Source of the DNA: Cupriavidus taiwanensis
GTDB taxonomy: Bacteria; Pseudomonadota; Gammaproteobacteria; Burkholderiales; Burkholderiaceae
Length of the DNA stretch: 64,000 bases
Direction: 5' to 3'
NCBI RefSeq assembly: GCF_900250115.1
Contig: NZ_LT984804.1
Location: 372,001 to 436,000 of the forward strand
Shown: in pieces, positions 35,112 through 44,894 of the stretch
How the letters are laid out: each line of letters opens with the position of its first letter
Position numbering within the stretch: the stretch's first letter is position 1
The notes under the pieces: model-generated
Told to the model about the DNA's origin: nothing
The model's input: the letters and a program-made list of their open reading frames with translations, nothing else
Databases searched by the model: none
Made by a program: the position numbers and the translations under genes

Positions 35112-36314
35112 TCAGTGGTGCAGCGCCGGATAAATGGCAAGGCCGATCAGCGCGGCACCGGTGATGATGACTGGCTCAGGCAGCTTCTTGAACTTCAGCA
35201 GCAGTGCGACCGTGCCCAGTGCCAGCAGAATGGTTGGCAGGTCGATGATCGATCGCTTGGCCAGCACGAACACCGCACCGCTGATGGCGCCGATGGCGGC
35301 GGCCGTAACGCCGTCGACGAAGGCCAGGATGCCCGGCAGCTTTCCGTACTTCTTGAAGTACGGAGCCGGCAGCACGGTGAACAGGTAGCACGGCAGGAAG
35401 GTTGCCAGTGCCGCCACGGAGGCGCCGGGCAGACCCGCCACCAGGTAGCCGATAAAGCCGACCGTGATCACGACGGGGCCGGGCGTGATCATGGCCACGG
35501 CCACCGCATCGACGAATTGCCTTTCATTCAGCCATTGGTATTCCGTCACCACACCACCGTAGAGAAAGGGCACGATGGCGAGACCCGAGCCAAAGACGAA
35601 GGCACCAGCTTTGGCAAAGAAGACGCCAATCTGGGTCAGCAGCGGCCAGTCCAGCGTGCTGAGCAGACCGCCGGCGGCCGGCACCTGCGCGGCCGCGAGC
35701 GCATTGGCGCCGCTCTGGCGCAGCCATTTGGGCGGGGCGCGCCAGAACCAGGCCAGCACGCCGGCTGCCAGGAACAGCCAGGCGATTTCGGACTCCGTGA
35801 CGATGGTCACCGCTGCCAGCACCAGGTAAATCGCCCATAGCAGCTTGTCCTTGGCTACGCTCTTTGTGGTCAGCTTGTACGCGCTGATGGCAATGATGCC
35901 GATGACGGCGGCGCCCACGCCATAGAACACCGACTGCATCCAGGTCAGCCCGCCAAACCGGACATAGGCCCAGCCCAGCGCCAGCACCATCAGGAACGAC
36001 GGCAGCACGAAGGCCACGCCGATCAGCGTGGCACCCAGGACGCGGTAATGCACGAAGCCGAGGTAGATCGCCAGTTGTGCCGCCATCGGCCCGGGCGCCA
36101 GCTGTGCCAGCGCGATGCCTTCCTTGTAGTCGCCATCGCTGATCCATCTCCGCCGCTCGACCAGGTCGCGATGCATATAGCCGGCCAACGCGACCGGCCC
36201 GCCAAAGCCGAAGCTGCCCAGGCGCAGGAAATAGAGCACGAGCTGCCAGAGCGTATAGGCAGGCCGTTCCGGGATTTCCGGCGGTGCCATGCCGGCTTGT
36301 TGCATGCGACTCAT
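35112..36314 (-). CDS. chrA: ChrA chromate efflux transporter
   Basis: A 400-residue inner-membrane protein of the CHR family with two homologous halves. The first begins FLRLGSFGFGGPVALAGYM with the conserved ALAQLAPGPMAAQLA; the second begins FFAKAGAFVFGSGLAIVPFL with VAMITPGPVVITVGFIGY. It exports chromate, driven by the membrane potential. It follows chrB by 24 bp. The fused two-domain form is the usual long-chain type of proteobacteria. Confidence 0.94.
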   Translation of the reverse strand: MSRMQQAGMAPPEIPERPAYTLWQLVLYFLRLGSFGFGGPVALAGYMHRDLVERRRWISDGDYKEGIALAQLAPGPMAAQLAIYLGFVHYRVLGATLIGVAFVLPSFLMVLALGWAYVRFGGLTWMQSVFYGVGAAVIGIIAISAYKLTTKSVAKDKLLWAIYLVLAAVTIVTESEIAWLFLAAGVLAWFWRAPPKWLRQSGANALAAAQVPAAGGLLSTLDWPLLTQIGVFFAKAGAFVFGSGLAIVPFLYGGVVTEYQWLNERQFVDAVAVAMITPGPVVITVGFIGYLVAGLPGASVAALATFLPCYLFTVLPAPYFKKYGKLPGILAFVDGVTAAAIGAISGAVFVLAKRSIIDLPTILLALGTVALLLKFKKLPEPVIITGAALIGLAIYPALHH

Positions 36315-36338
36315 GACAGGTCCTGGGTGGAAGTGAGG

Positions 36339-37301
36339 TCAGGGTTTCTTGCTGGTGGAGAAATGCGCGTAGAGGGAATCCAGCACCATGCCGATTTCGG
36401 CCAGCAGGGCGTCGTCATCCTTCAGGCGCGCTCGGGCCCCGGCCAGCATGGCTTCAAAGCCGCTGGCTTCCGGCACCGAAATGCCGCCAATGTCGAGCGC
36501 GTGGACCATGGCGCCGAGCCGGCTTAGCCCGCGGTCGGCGTCGAGGCCGAAGCTCGACAGCAGCACCTCAAAGGAAACGCGCTCGTCCACGTGGGTGAAG
36601 GTCGCGCCATCGAAATCGAAGCCCAGCGCGTCTTCCGGACAGTCCGCGGGGCTTTCCAGCCAAAGGAAACGTGCATGGGTGTCAATGAAGCGCTGAATCA
36701 GCCAGGCACAGGCCACGCGGTCAACCCAGAGGTGGCGCCGCGTCGCCCAAATCCGCCCCTGGTACTGCGTGGGATCGCGACGCGGGGTCGCTCGCCCGAG
36801 CGCCTGCGGCTCCCCCGGCGATTGCATCGACTCGATGGCGCGGCTGAAGTCCTGCCATTGGGCTTCGGCACGGGTGGAAGCCTCATTCGGAAAGAAGTCG
36901 ATCGCGCGGATCGCCTTATAAGCACGCCCGTGACGACGCAGCAGCCGATTGAGCTCGGCACTGTTCTGGCCGGCCAGCGTCTTGCGCGCTGCGGACAGAG
37001 CCGCCTGAAGCTCGGCATAGTCGGCGCTGCGATCAAACAGGGCAGAGAAGGCGGCCGCCTCATCCGGATTCTGTGCATGCACGCTCAACAGCCACGCTTC
37101 GCCGTCCTCTCGCCGGGTGGCGTCCACCAACTCGCGCAAACCAGCGATCTGCTGATCGCCAGCCGGCAGCAGATAAGCCCCATCGCGCAGCGCGGCGCAG
37201 CCCAGCGTCTTGGTTGTGCGCCAGATTCGCATGCGCGCGGTGGCACCTGCCGACGGCAGGCTGACAATCAGCAGGGCCCAGGAATCAGTGGAAAGCGTCA
37301 T
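36339..37301 (-). CDS. chrB: ChrB chromate-responsive regulator
   Basis: A 320-residue protein matching ChrB: an N-terminal part with SLPSAGATARMRIWRTTKTLG and a C-terminal domain beginning WATRRHLWVDRVACAWLIQRFID, with GFDFDGATFTHVDERVSFEVL. ChrB senses chromate or sulfate and controls the chr promoter in Cupriavidus/Ochrobactrum systems. There is no ribosome site ahead of the ATG at 37301. A 16-bp dyad begins 9 bp upstream of the start, fitting autoregulation. Confidence 0.92.
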   Translation of the reverse strand: MTLSTDSWALLIVSLPSAGATARMRIWRTTKTLGCAALRDGAYLLPAGDQQIAGLRELVDATRREDGEAWLLSVHAQNPDEAAAFSALFDRSADYAELQAALSAARKTLAGQNSAELNRLLRRHGRAYKAIRAIDFFPNEASTRAEAQWQDFSRAIESMQSPGEPQALGRATPRRDPTQYQGRIWATRRHLWVDRVACAWLIQRFIDTHARFLWLESPADCPEDALGFDFDGATFTHVDERVSFEVLLSSFGLDADRGLSRLGAMVHALDIGGISVPEASGFEAMLAGARARLKDDDALLAEIGMVLDSLYAHFSTSKKP

Positions 37302-37309
37302 GGGCGCAT

Positions 37310-37325
37310 GTTAGGGGCCCCTAAC
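37310..37325. promoter_or_regulatory. 16-bp palindrome GTTAGGGGCCCCTAAC ahead of chrB
   Basis: The dyad is perfect and lies 9 bp upstream of the chrB start. With the second dyad at 37338-37357 it marks a compact control region, probably bound by ChrB or by a partner. Confidence 0.6.
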
Positions 37326-37337
37326 GGCTATTTCAAT

Positions 37338-37357
37338 GATGTAGAGATGTCTACATC
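37338..37357. promoter_or_regulatory. Inverted repeat GATGTAGA-N4-TCTACATC ahead of chrB
   Basis: Two perfect 8-bp arms separated by 4 bp, centred about 47 bp upstream of the chrB start, where the -35/-10 region would be expected. Candidate ChrB operator. Confidence 0.6.
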
Positions 37358-37927
37358 GCCGGTTGGCCTGAAGGCCAAAGGAATGCACCAATAGGCACAT
37401 TTAACTCAGCAATCTTTGGTGTCCTATGTGGCGGGGGCACGTTGTGTTCTGCTGCGGGAGGGCCCTGCTGACCCGACACACGCAGCGAAAAACCTGCGCG
37501 GGGTGCGACATTCAGAAAGCCAATGCCGGGCCCGACCGGAGTCGCGCTGACTTTCGCCTTGAATCACCTGGCACATTTTCAGCGCACCACATCGCTGCTC
37601 GAGCTGCCTTAGCGCCGTACGCAGGTAGCGCATTGACAGCTCCAGACTTTCTAGCGGCAGTGCTTGGAATCGGATCAGCCGTTCAAATGGATGCGGCTAG
37701 GCTTGAGGGAAGGACTGCTCATGGCCGGCAAGCGCCTTATCGACCGGGGGATTCGCTGATTGGGACCAGGCGGCTGAAGCCGACCCAATCCAGCCGGCCG
37801 CGCGCGCTACGCTTTGTCGCAGCTCGGCGAACGGATGGTATTCGGACGGCTCATACCAGGCCTTCGCGCGCTCGATAAAGACGAATAAACGCCCGGTGTG
37901 AGGGTCGACCAGCTCATGAGGAGCCCG

Positions 37928-39618
37928 TTATTCGGCGGAAGGCGCTGCGCTTTTCCGCACTACCCTCTCTTCATACGCTGCAAAGGCCGCCTGTGCATTG
38001 AAGAACATCCGCTTGTGTCCCAGGGTCTCGCCGAGTGGTGAGCGATTGACGACGTTGAGGGCGGTCGGATTGAGCGAGGCCAGCCAAAGCTCGATGCCCT
38101 GTTGCGCCAGCTTCTGATCGAAGCGGATCAGCGCGCGCAGCGCCGTGTACTCGAAATCCGGGATACCGCTGCATTCGAAGACAACGACCCTCGGATTGGC
38201 GGCTTGTACCAGGTTTCGGAAGCCCTCGGTCACTGATGGGACGCTGGCGAAGGTCATCCGCCCCTCGGTGCGCAAGATCAACAAGCCTGGGAGCGTCTCA
38301 TCCGTCGGGTGCTCGCCGGTTAGGGGCCGGAAAACATCGGTGCCCGGCTTTCGCGCCATGGCGTATACGACCGGCGTGCTGGCCTGGTAGAACAGGGTGA
38401 GGACGGACATGGCTACCGCCACCGCGATGCCTTGCAAGGTTCCAAGCAGCACCACGCCGGCGAACGCCGCAATCGCCCAGAAGAACTCGGTATGGCGGAT
38501 GCGCAGGATTGCCCGAAAGTCCTTCGGGTTGAGCAGCGAGAGTGTGGTTGCCACGACGACCGCGGCCAGGCTTGCCTGTGGCAGCAGGCTGATCAAGGGC
38601 GACAGGAACAGCAGTGTGGCGAGAACCACCGCGAGCGTGACCAGCTCGGCTGCCTGGGTCTGCGCGCCGGCGGCCGAGTTGACCGCCGTCTGTGAGGTCC
38701 CGCCGCCGGCGGGGAGCGTGTGGAAGAAGCTTCCGGCGACATTGGCGGCGCCAAGCGCGAGGAGCTCGCGTCCCGGCGAGGGAGGCCGCTCGTCCTCGCT
38801 CGCAAAGGCGCGCCCGGCGGCGATCGACTCCGTGAACGACATGAGGGCGATGCCCAGGGCCCCGGGCCACAGCTCGCGCACTAGTGCCAGATCGGGCAGC
38901 GCCGGCGCTGGAATGCCCGGCACAATGCGCCCGGTGAGTGTGATGCCCAGACCCTGCAAGTCGAACAGGCCGGCGCCCGCGACCCCACCGGCTACGGCGA
39001 TGAGCGCCGCAGGCACACGGGGGCATAGCGTTTAAGGGCAAGCAGGAGCGCGAGGGTTGCTACCGAAAGCAGCAAGGTCGGGAGATGGGTCTGCGGCAGA
39101 TGCTCGACGATGCTGAGAATGTTGCGGAAAAACTCGGTCATGTGGACGTGGACGCCAAGCATCTTGGGCAACTGGCTGAGGACGATTACCAGTCCGATGC
39201 CGCTCTTGAACCCGCTCAGGACCGGGTCCGAGATGAAGTTGGCGATGAAACCCAGCCGTGCTACGCCGGCGAGCAGCAGGAACGCGCCTGTCATCAATGC
39301 GAGCGTGGCTGCGATGGGCGGCAGGGCTTCGGCCCCCTTCCCTGCAGAGGCGAGCGCGAGCTGATGCGCGGTCAGGATGGCGATGGTGGATGTACAGCTC
39401 ACACTCAGTACCCGCGAGGTTCCGAGCAACGCGTAGACCAGCATCGGAACCAGGGCGACATAGAGGCCCGCTTCAACGCCGAGGCCGGCGATGGTCGCGT
39501 AAGCCATGGCCTGGGGGATCACCACTGCGGCCGCGGTCAGCCCGGCTACCACATCGCCACGCAGCCACTCGCGGCGATACGAGAGCAGCCAGTGAGCAGG
39601 GCGTCGGAGTGCCTTCAT
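37928..39618 (-). pseudogene. SulP-family anion transporter with STAS domain, frameshifted
   Basis: Two adjoining frames together make one SulP protein of about 563 residues. The first (from ATG 39618, GAGAG ahead) gives the N-terminal helices with VVAGLTAAAVVIPQAMAYA and FISDPVLSGFKSGIG and stops at 38992. The second, from about 39016 to 37928, continues with PAALIAVAGGVAGAG, the helices and a C-terminal STAS domain (VVVFECSGIPDFEYTALRAL). One base is missing in the C run (plus-strand G 39019-39023); adding one restores APRVPAALI. SulP proteins carry sulfate, bicarbonate or other anions. Being next to chrBA, a chromate/sulfate link is tempting but unproven. Confidence 0.85.
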
Positions 39619-40088
39619 CGTATTTCTCTCAAGCTCGATTGCCGTGCTTGCCGCCGCGATGCATTGATATCCGGGGATGACGCAGGCGGGCGGTGCGGCC
39701 AATGTCATGACACCTTCCGAGAAGGTAGCACGGATGCCAAGCGCAGGACGTCTCGCGCCTCACCCGGGCTGAAATTGGGAGATCGGCCGCTGTCGGAGCG
39801 CAGCGGTCGCCTAAGTGACGGGTCTGAAGGAAGGAGCAACGGCAGGACTTGGCCGGGAGGGGCCCTTCAGGTCTGGCCCGGCACGGTAGCTCAGCTCTCA
39901 AACACTACCTTTGGTGGAGAATTCCCCGCGCGAGCACGCGCGGGGGGCGGCTTCCTACGCGCATTTCCCCCGCTTCACCGTGTACCAGATGGTTTTCGCC
40001 TGGCGGTTGTTGACAGGGTGGCAAAGGCTGGTCGGAAGTTATCGGCGCCGAACGGCTTTGCAATTGGGCTATTACGACCCCAGCAATC
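39619..40088. other. Intergenic region between SulP and sdaA (470 bp)
   Basis: No gene is supported. It holds a strong hairpin at 39924-39945 (9-bp GC arms CCCCGCGCG/CGCGCGGGG, loop AGCA). The hairpin is single-copy in the window and not followed by a T tract. Its function is unknown. Confidence 0.5.
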
Positions 40089-41462
40089 TCAGCACTCGAT
40101 AATGTTGACCGCCAACCCACCTCGCGCAGTTTCCTTGTACTTGGTCTTCATATCGGCACCGGTTTCGCGCATCGTCTTGATGACCTTGTCCAGGCTGACG
40201 TGATGTCTGCCGTCGCCATGAAGCGCCATGCGAGTGGCACCAATCGCCTTGATCGCGCCGATAGCATTTCTTTCGATGCACGGGATCTGGACGGGCCCGC
40301 CCACGGGGTCGCAGGTCAGCCCCAAGTGATGTTCCATGGCGATTTCCGCGGCATTTTCGACTTGCTCGACGGTTCCGCCCAGTACCGCACACAATCCGGC
40401 CGCCGCCATCGAGCACGCGACGCCGACCTCGCCCTGGCATCCAACTTCCGCGCCCGAGATGGAAGCGTTTTTCTTGAAGAGGATGCCGATGGCTGCGGCG
40501 GTCAGCAGAAAGTCGACAATGCCCTCCTCGCAGGCGCCGGGTTCGAACTTCATGTAGTAGTGGAGGACGGCCGGAATGATGCCGGCAGCGCCGTTCGTTG
40601 GCGCCGTGACCACGCGGCCGCCCGCTGCGTTTTCCTCATTGACGGCCAGGGCGAACAGCGTCACCCAGTCCATGGCATCTAGCATGTGCCCCAAGGCGCC
40701 ACGCGTGCTCAACTTGCTGAAGAGGGGTGCCGCACGCCTGCGAACCTGGAAGCCGCCGGGCAGGACGCCTTCGGTGCGGCAACCGCGCGCCACGCAGTCC
40801 TGCATCGTCTTCCAGATGGTCAGCATTGCGCCACGGGTATCTGCGGCGGGCCGCCAGGTTTCCTCGTTCCGGCGCATGATCTCGGCGATCGAGATCCCGA
40901 GTCTCCCCGCGATGGCCAGCAAGTCTTCAACGTTGTCGAATGGCAGTGGCAGTGCCACCTCCTGGCGAGACTCCATGCCTTCCCGGTCCATCGCTGGCTC
41001 GGGCACGACGAATCCGCCGCCGATCGAGTAGAACATCGACGACCTGAGTACCGCGCCGTCAGCGGCAATCGCGACGAAGCGCATCCCGTTCGCGTGCAAC
41101 GGCAAGCTGCGTCGGTAGAAGACGACGTCCTTGCGCGCGTCAAAGGCGATTGATTGGCCGCCGTTCAGCGCCAGCGTGCCTGTGTTGTGGATTTCGGCCA
41201 GATATTCCGGGATGCGGGCGACGTCGACTGTATCGGGATCATGGCCGGAAAGGCCCAGCAGGATCGCGGTGTCGCTGCCATGTCCTTTCCCGGTTGCGCC
41301 AAGCGATCCATATAGTTCGCTCCGCAGTTGCGTTACGCTGCCAAGCGAGCCGTGGCGGTCCAGTGTCTGCACGAATTGCCGCGCTGCCCGCATGGGGCCG
41401 ACGGTGTGCGAGCTGGATGGCCCGATACCGATCTTGAAAAGGTCCAATGCGCTGAATGGCAC
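40089..41462 (-). CDS. sdaA: L-serine dehydratase (iron-sulfur type)
   Basis: A 457-residue single-chain L-serine ammonia-lyase turning serine into pyruvate and ammonia. N-terminal motif [16 protein letters not shown] (about 9-24) and [17 protein letters not shown] are diagnostic. Likely [4Fe-4S] ligands are Cys342, Cys384 (TCDPVGG) and Cys395 (IPCIERN). The protein ends in Cys457, matching the C-terminal cysteine that caps the cluster in the Legionella enzyme. The start is GTG 41462 with GGAG ahead. It stands alone between the SulP gene and the C45 hydrolase gene on the same strand. Confidence 0.95.
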   Translation of the reverse strand: MPFSALDLFKIGIGPSSSHTVGPMRAARQFVQTLDRHGSLGSVTQLRSELYGSLGATGKGHGSDTAILLGLSGHDPDTVDVARIPEYLAEIHNTGTLALNGGQSIAFDARKDVVFYRRSLPLHANGMRFVAIAADGAVLRSSMFYSIGGGFVVPEPAMDREGMESRQEVALPLPFDNVEDLLAIAGRLGISIAEIMRRNEETWRPAADTRGAMLTIWKTMQDCVARGCRTEGVLPGGFQVRRRAAPLFSKLSTRGALGHMLDAMDWVTLFALAVNEENAAGGRVVTAPTNGAAGIIPAVLHYYMKFEPGACEEGIVDFLLTAAAIGILFKKNASISGAEVGCQGEVGVACSMAAAGLCAVLGGTVEQVENAAEIAMEHHLGLTCDPVGGPVQIPCIERNAIGAIKAIGATRMALHGDGRHHVSLDKVIKTMRETGADMKTKYKETARGGLAVNIIEC

Positions 41463-41523
41463 GAATAGCTCCGGAATGACGACATCTCTCTAGTTGCTGC
41501 ACAGGCGACGACGGCCTCGTGCC

Positions 41524-42663
41524 CTAGAGCGTGTATTCTTGGAATTCGCGGCATTCATACGGTTTGCGCGCGATCCACATGACCTTCTTGGCGACATCCA
41601 TCAGCGTTGTGGCCACTGTCGCCGAGATGCTGCTGAAATCGCCGGGCTTCGGGGTGCGCAAGACCCCGTCGGGGAAACCGAAATCGTCGGCCAGGATGGT
41701 GCGGACGTCGTTCCAATCGATGCCTCGGTCTGTAATGGACAGCAATCCGTTCTCCACGCGATGCTGCCGATACAGGCTGTCGGGCCGCGCGGCAAGGCCC
41801 GGGTCCCGCAGTCTCGACACTGCCACGGGCGAGAGCCAGTGATTGGCATGCACGAGCACATTGTCCTGGGGGAGGGTCCAGTACACGTCGGTGGGCGCGG
41901 CTTCAAGGCTGGCGCACGCGCCGTCGGTGGCGCTACTCTGCGCGAGGATCATGTTGCTCGAGCAGTAGCGGCGCGCGTTCCATACGGTTCGCATCGCGTG
42001 TGCAAGGTTGGTGGACTCCAGTAGTCGCCGGCGCAAGAGCACGACCGGAACACCTGGACCGTGCTGGTAATCCTCATGGCAGGACAACGCATTGCCCGTG
42101 AGCGATACGCCGTGACTGTTGAAGCCGTGCCGTGCCAGGGCGCCGGCTTCGGTGAAGGCGAGGATATCGGGGCCGCTGTCGGCCACACTTTCGGCGCGGA
42201 TGCGCAGCACGATGCAGGTGTCGACGCATTCCTGCCGCCAGTCCCAGTTGTGGGCGTGCAGCAGCCGGCCCGTGGCGGAGCGCTTTGGCAACACCACGAG
42301 TCCGGTGCAATCACCGTCCTCATTACCGTCTTCGGCTGGCGCATTGCCACCGATGGTCGAGAAGCCATAGAGCATCTCCGTCCGGCAATTGACGACGACG
42401 ATGTTTTCCAGCGAAGTGCCCGCACCTTCCGCGATGCCCTGCATTTCCTCCAGGTAAGCGGGGTCGAACGCTTCGATTTGCGGCAGCATGGCGCGTGCCA
42501 GACGGTCGATCGTGGCATCGTCCAGTCCGCGACGGCCAAGCTGCGCGCGGTATAGCGCCGCGCCCGCCGCAATGCGTTCGGGCACTGCCCGCCCGTGCTG
42601 GAGTCCTCGGTTGTAGGGGCCGCCGGTCACGTCCACCAATGGAAAGTATTGCACTGCTTGCAT
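41524..42663 (-). CDS. C45-type Ntn hydrolase / acyltransferase (penicillin acyltransferase-like)
   Basis: A 379-residue protein of the acyl-CoA:6-aminopenicillanate acyltransferase (peptidase C45) family. PYNRGLQHGRAVPERI near the N-terminus and EMQGIAEGAG are typical, and the autoproteolytic nucleophile is probably Cys119 in NEDGDCTGLVV. Members cleave themselves before the cysteine and hydrolyse or transfer amide-linked acyl groups. It lies 20 bp downstream of a Bug receptor gene, both divergent from a LysR gene, so it may act on the compound the receptor binds. ATG 42663 has AAGGA; the upstream open frame is rejected. Confidence 0.85.
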   Translation of the reverse strand: MQAVQYFPLVDVTGGPYNRGLQHGRAVPERIAAGAALYRAQLGRRGLDDATIDRLARAMLPQIEAFDPAYLEEMQGIAEGAGTSLENIVVVNCRTEMLYGFSTIGGNAPAEDGNEDGDCTGLVVLPKRSATGRLLHAHNWDWRQECVDTCIVLRIRAESVADSGPDILAFTEAGALARHGFNSHGVSLTGNALSCHEDYQHGPGVPVVLLRRRLLESTNLAHAMRTVWNARRYCSSNMILAQSSATDGACASLEAAPTDVYWTLPQDNVLVHANHWLSPVAVSRLRDPGLAARPDSLYRQHRVENGLLSITDRGIDWNDVRTILADDFGFPDGVLRTPKPGDFSSISATVATTLMDVAKKVMWIARKPYECREFQEYTL

Positions 42664-42683
42664 TCGAATTTCCTTCAGAGGTC

Positions 42684-43667
42684 TTACTGCGCGGCGAGAT
42701 TCAGCGATTTGATCAACGGGCCCCACTGCTCGGCGTCCTGCCGGGTGGCTTTCGCCACGGCGGACGTCGCCTTGTCGGACGGCTCGATCATGTAGATCCT
42801 GCCCAGCTTCTGTCGGGACTCGGGGTCCGCCCACATCTTCGCGGTGGCCACGTTGAGTTTCTGGATGACGGCGTCGGGTGTGCCCTTGGGCACCACCAGG
42901 CCGTACCAGCCGCCGCCCAGCGATTTCGGAATACCAACTTCCGCCTGCGTGGGGACCTCAGGCATCTCGGGCATGCGCTTGTCAGCAAACACGACCAGAG
43001 GCTTGACCTTCTTTCCCTTGATGAACGGGATGGCGGAGAAGACCACTGCACTGGTCAACTGGGTTTCGCCGCCCACCACGGCCAGCAGGGCGGCGGCGCT
43101 GCCCTTGTAGGGCACGTTCAGCAGATCCACGCCAAGCTGCCTGGCGAAAATCTCCATGTTCAGGTGGGTCGAATTGCCTTTGCCGGCCGTGCTGTATGAG
43201 TACTTGCCCGGCGATGCCTTGGCCAGTCGGATCAGGTCGGCGACGTTATTGGCCGGCAGCGCGTTGTTAGCCAGCAGGACCTGCGGCGTGGTGGCAAGAA
43301 TGCTGATGCCGGCGAAGCTCTGGTCGGGGTCGTAGTTCAGCTTGCCAAACGAGAAGCGGTTCAGCGAGAGATTGGACTGGGTGCCAAGCAGGATCGTGTA
43401 GCCGTCCGCCGGCTGGCTCGCAACGTATGCCGCCGCGATCGAGCCATTTGCGCCGGCGCGGTTTTCCACCACGACTGTCGTGCCCAGATGCCGCGCCAAG
43501 TAATCCCCCCAGATGCGCGCAAGGCCATCCGCACCGCCTCCCGGCGGAAGCGGCACCACCAGCCGGATCGGTTTCGCCGGAAAGTTGTCCTGAGCGTATG
43601 CGCTGGCGGCCAGACAGGTGGCGGCCGCAGCACTGCAGCACGTCAGTGCCAGGAAAACACGGTTCAT
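42684..43667 (-). CDS. Bug/TctC-family periplasmic solute receptor
   Basis: A 327-residue Bug protein with signal peptide (MNRVFLALTCCSAAAATCLA..., cleavage near AYAQDN), FPAKPIRLVVPLPPGGGAD, VVENRAGANGSIA, QPADGYTILLG and LLNVPYKGSAAAL. GGAG precedes the ATG at 43667. It forms a unit with the C45 hydrolase and a divergent LysR regulator. Confidence 0.92.
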   Translation of the reverse strand: MNRVFLALTCCSAAAATCLAASAYAQDNFPAKPIRLVVPLPPGGGADGLARIWGDYLARHLGTTVVVENRAGANGSIAAAYVASQPADGYTILLGTQSNLSLNRFSFGKLNYDPDQSFAGISILATTPQVLLANNALPANNVADLIRLAKASPGKYSYSTAGKGNSTHLNMEIFARQLGVDLLNVPYKGSAAALLAVVGGETQLTSAVVFSAIPFIKGKKVKPLVVFADKRMPEMPEVPTQAEVGIPKSLGGGWYGLVVPKGTPDAVIQKLNVATAKMWADPESRQKLGRIYMIEPSDKATSAVAKATRQDAEQWGPLIKSLNLAAQ

Positions 43668-43770
43668 CTTTAGTCTCCGCAAATCTCGGATGCTGCGATC
43701 TGCAACACCTGCTTGTGCGAGAAGTATGGACCCGGGAAACCTCAACTTTTCATCATATTTATCTTCTATG

Positions 43771-43790
43771 ACATACCATATCCGGTATGT
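43771..43790. promoter_or_regulatory. Inverted repeat ACATACC-N6-GGTATGT between Bug and LysR genes
   Basis: Seven-base perfect arms. The 5' part of the arm pattern fits a LysR-type T-N11-A operator. It lies about 105 bp upstream of the Bug start and 72 bp upstream of the chosen LysR start, and is AT-richer than its surroundings. Confidence 0.6.
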
Positions 43791-43861
43791 TTGACGCGCC
43801 CGTGGCCGCGCCGCCTGAAGAATGCCAGGGGCATACGGCCGGCCATATTCCAGACCGAAAC

Positions 43862-44776
43862 ATGAATCTCCTGTCGCTCCGACGCTTCGACCTGAATCTG
43901 CTGGTGGTTTTCGAATCCCTGATGGATACGGGCAGCGTCACCAAGACCGCGGAACAGCTTGCGCGTACCCAGCCGGGTGTGAGCCGGGACCTTGCCCGGC
44001 TAAGGGAAGAGTTGTCCGATCCGTTGTTTGTCAGGGTCCGGGGGAAATTGGAGCCCACCGAGTTGGCGCGCAGTCTCCGTGAAACGGTCAGGCGAGCACT
44101 CGAAGCTGTTGACCACGCGCTGGAGGAGGGCGGGGGCTTTCGACCGTCCGAGTCGACGCAGGTGTTCAAGATCGGTACCACGAGTGCCGTCGAACTCCTG
44201 CTGGCCCCATTGCTGCACAAATTCCTGGAAACCGCCGCGCCCAATGCAGGCGCGTATTTCTTCCAGGCCTATGGCGATGTCACGCCTGTCGAGGATCTCG
44301 AAACCGGCGCCATCGACATCGCAATCGGCCGCTTCGACCGACAGGCGCGCAACGTGACGTTCTTCCCGCTGTTCGAAGAGCGGCGCGTATGCCTGGTGCG
44401 GCGCGACCATCCGCTTGCCGAAAAGCGGTTGGAACTTGCCGATCTTGCCGACATGCGGTTCATCAGTACGATCAACATGCTCGGCCGCGACAACGACGTC
44501 GACAACCTGCTCAAGGAGCATGGGCTGCCGAAGCGCAAATTCCCGATGTACGTGTCGACGCTGTCCCTGGCGCCGTTCGCCATGCGCGACAGCGACGCGG
44601 CAATCACGCTGCCGGGGCGTGTGGCGAGGATTCTGGCAAGCCAGTTCGACCTGAGCATGCTGGAGCTGCCCGCCGAACTGCCGAATCGCATGTACTCGAT
44701 TGCATGGCACTCGCGCTGGGACCCGTCACTGTCACACCGGTGGATACGTGATGTTGTCATATCCATGCTCAGGTAG
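43862..44776 (+). CDS. LysR-family regulator, NodD/PnbR-like style
   Basis: A 304-residue LysR protein. The winged helix is at about 8-65 (DLNLLVVFESLMDTGSVTKTAEQL, RTQPGVSRDLARLRE), followed by a substrate-binding domain (FKIGTTSAVELLLAPLL, GAIDIAIGRFD). The start at 43862 (MNLLSLRRFD) gives the normal N-terminus; an upstream ATG at 43787 lies inside the putative operator. It probably regulates the divergent Bug/C45 genes and itself. Confidence 0.88.
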   Translation: MNLLSLRRFDLNLLVVFESLMDTGSVTKTAEQLARTQPGVSRDLARLREELSDPLFVRVRGKLEPTELARSLRETVRRALEAVDHALEEGGGFRPSESTQVFKIGTTSAVELLLAPLLHKFLETAAPNAGAYFFQAYGDVTPVEDLETGAIDIAIGRFDRQARNVTFFPLFEERRVCLVRRDHPLAEKRLELADLADMRFISTINMLGRDNDVDNLLKEHGLPKRKFPMYVSTLSLAPFAMRDSDAAITLPGRVARILASQFDLSMLELPAELPNRMYSIAWHSRWDPSLSHRWIRDVVISMLR

Positions 44777-44894
44777 TTCGGCGACGGGGCATTCTAAGAT
44801 CTCCGATCGACCCTTCACGGCCGTTGGGCAGGGGCGATTGAACGGCCGTATTGGCACCAAGCAACGGACGTTCGCGATCGCTGAAAATATCCTG

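Larger units (their letters stand above)
37302..37927. other. Intergenic region between chrB and the SulP gene (626 bp)
   Basis: It contains the two chrB dyads at its left end. The rest shows no gene I can support. A short minus-strand open frame (37697-37927) follows directly after the SulP stop, encoding about 75 residues with LFVFIERAKAWYEPSEYHPF, but it has no start codon of its own and no recognised family. Confidence 0.5.

Noticed and set aside
37697..37927. Small gene directly after the SulP stop
   Set aside because: The frame has no credible start codon or ribosome site and no recognised family; kept only as a note.
39924..39945. Possible CRISPR repeat
   Set aside because: Only one copy; no regularly spaced repeats or cas genes are present.
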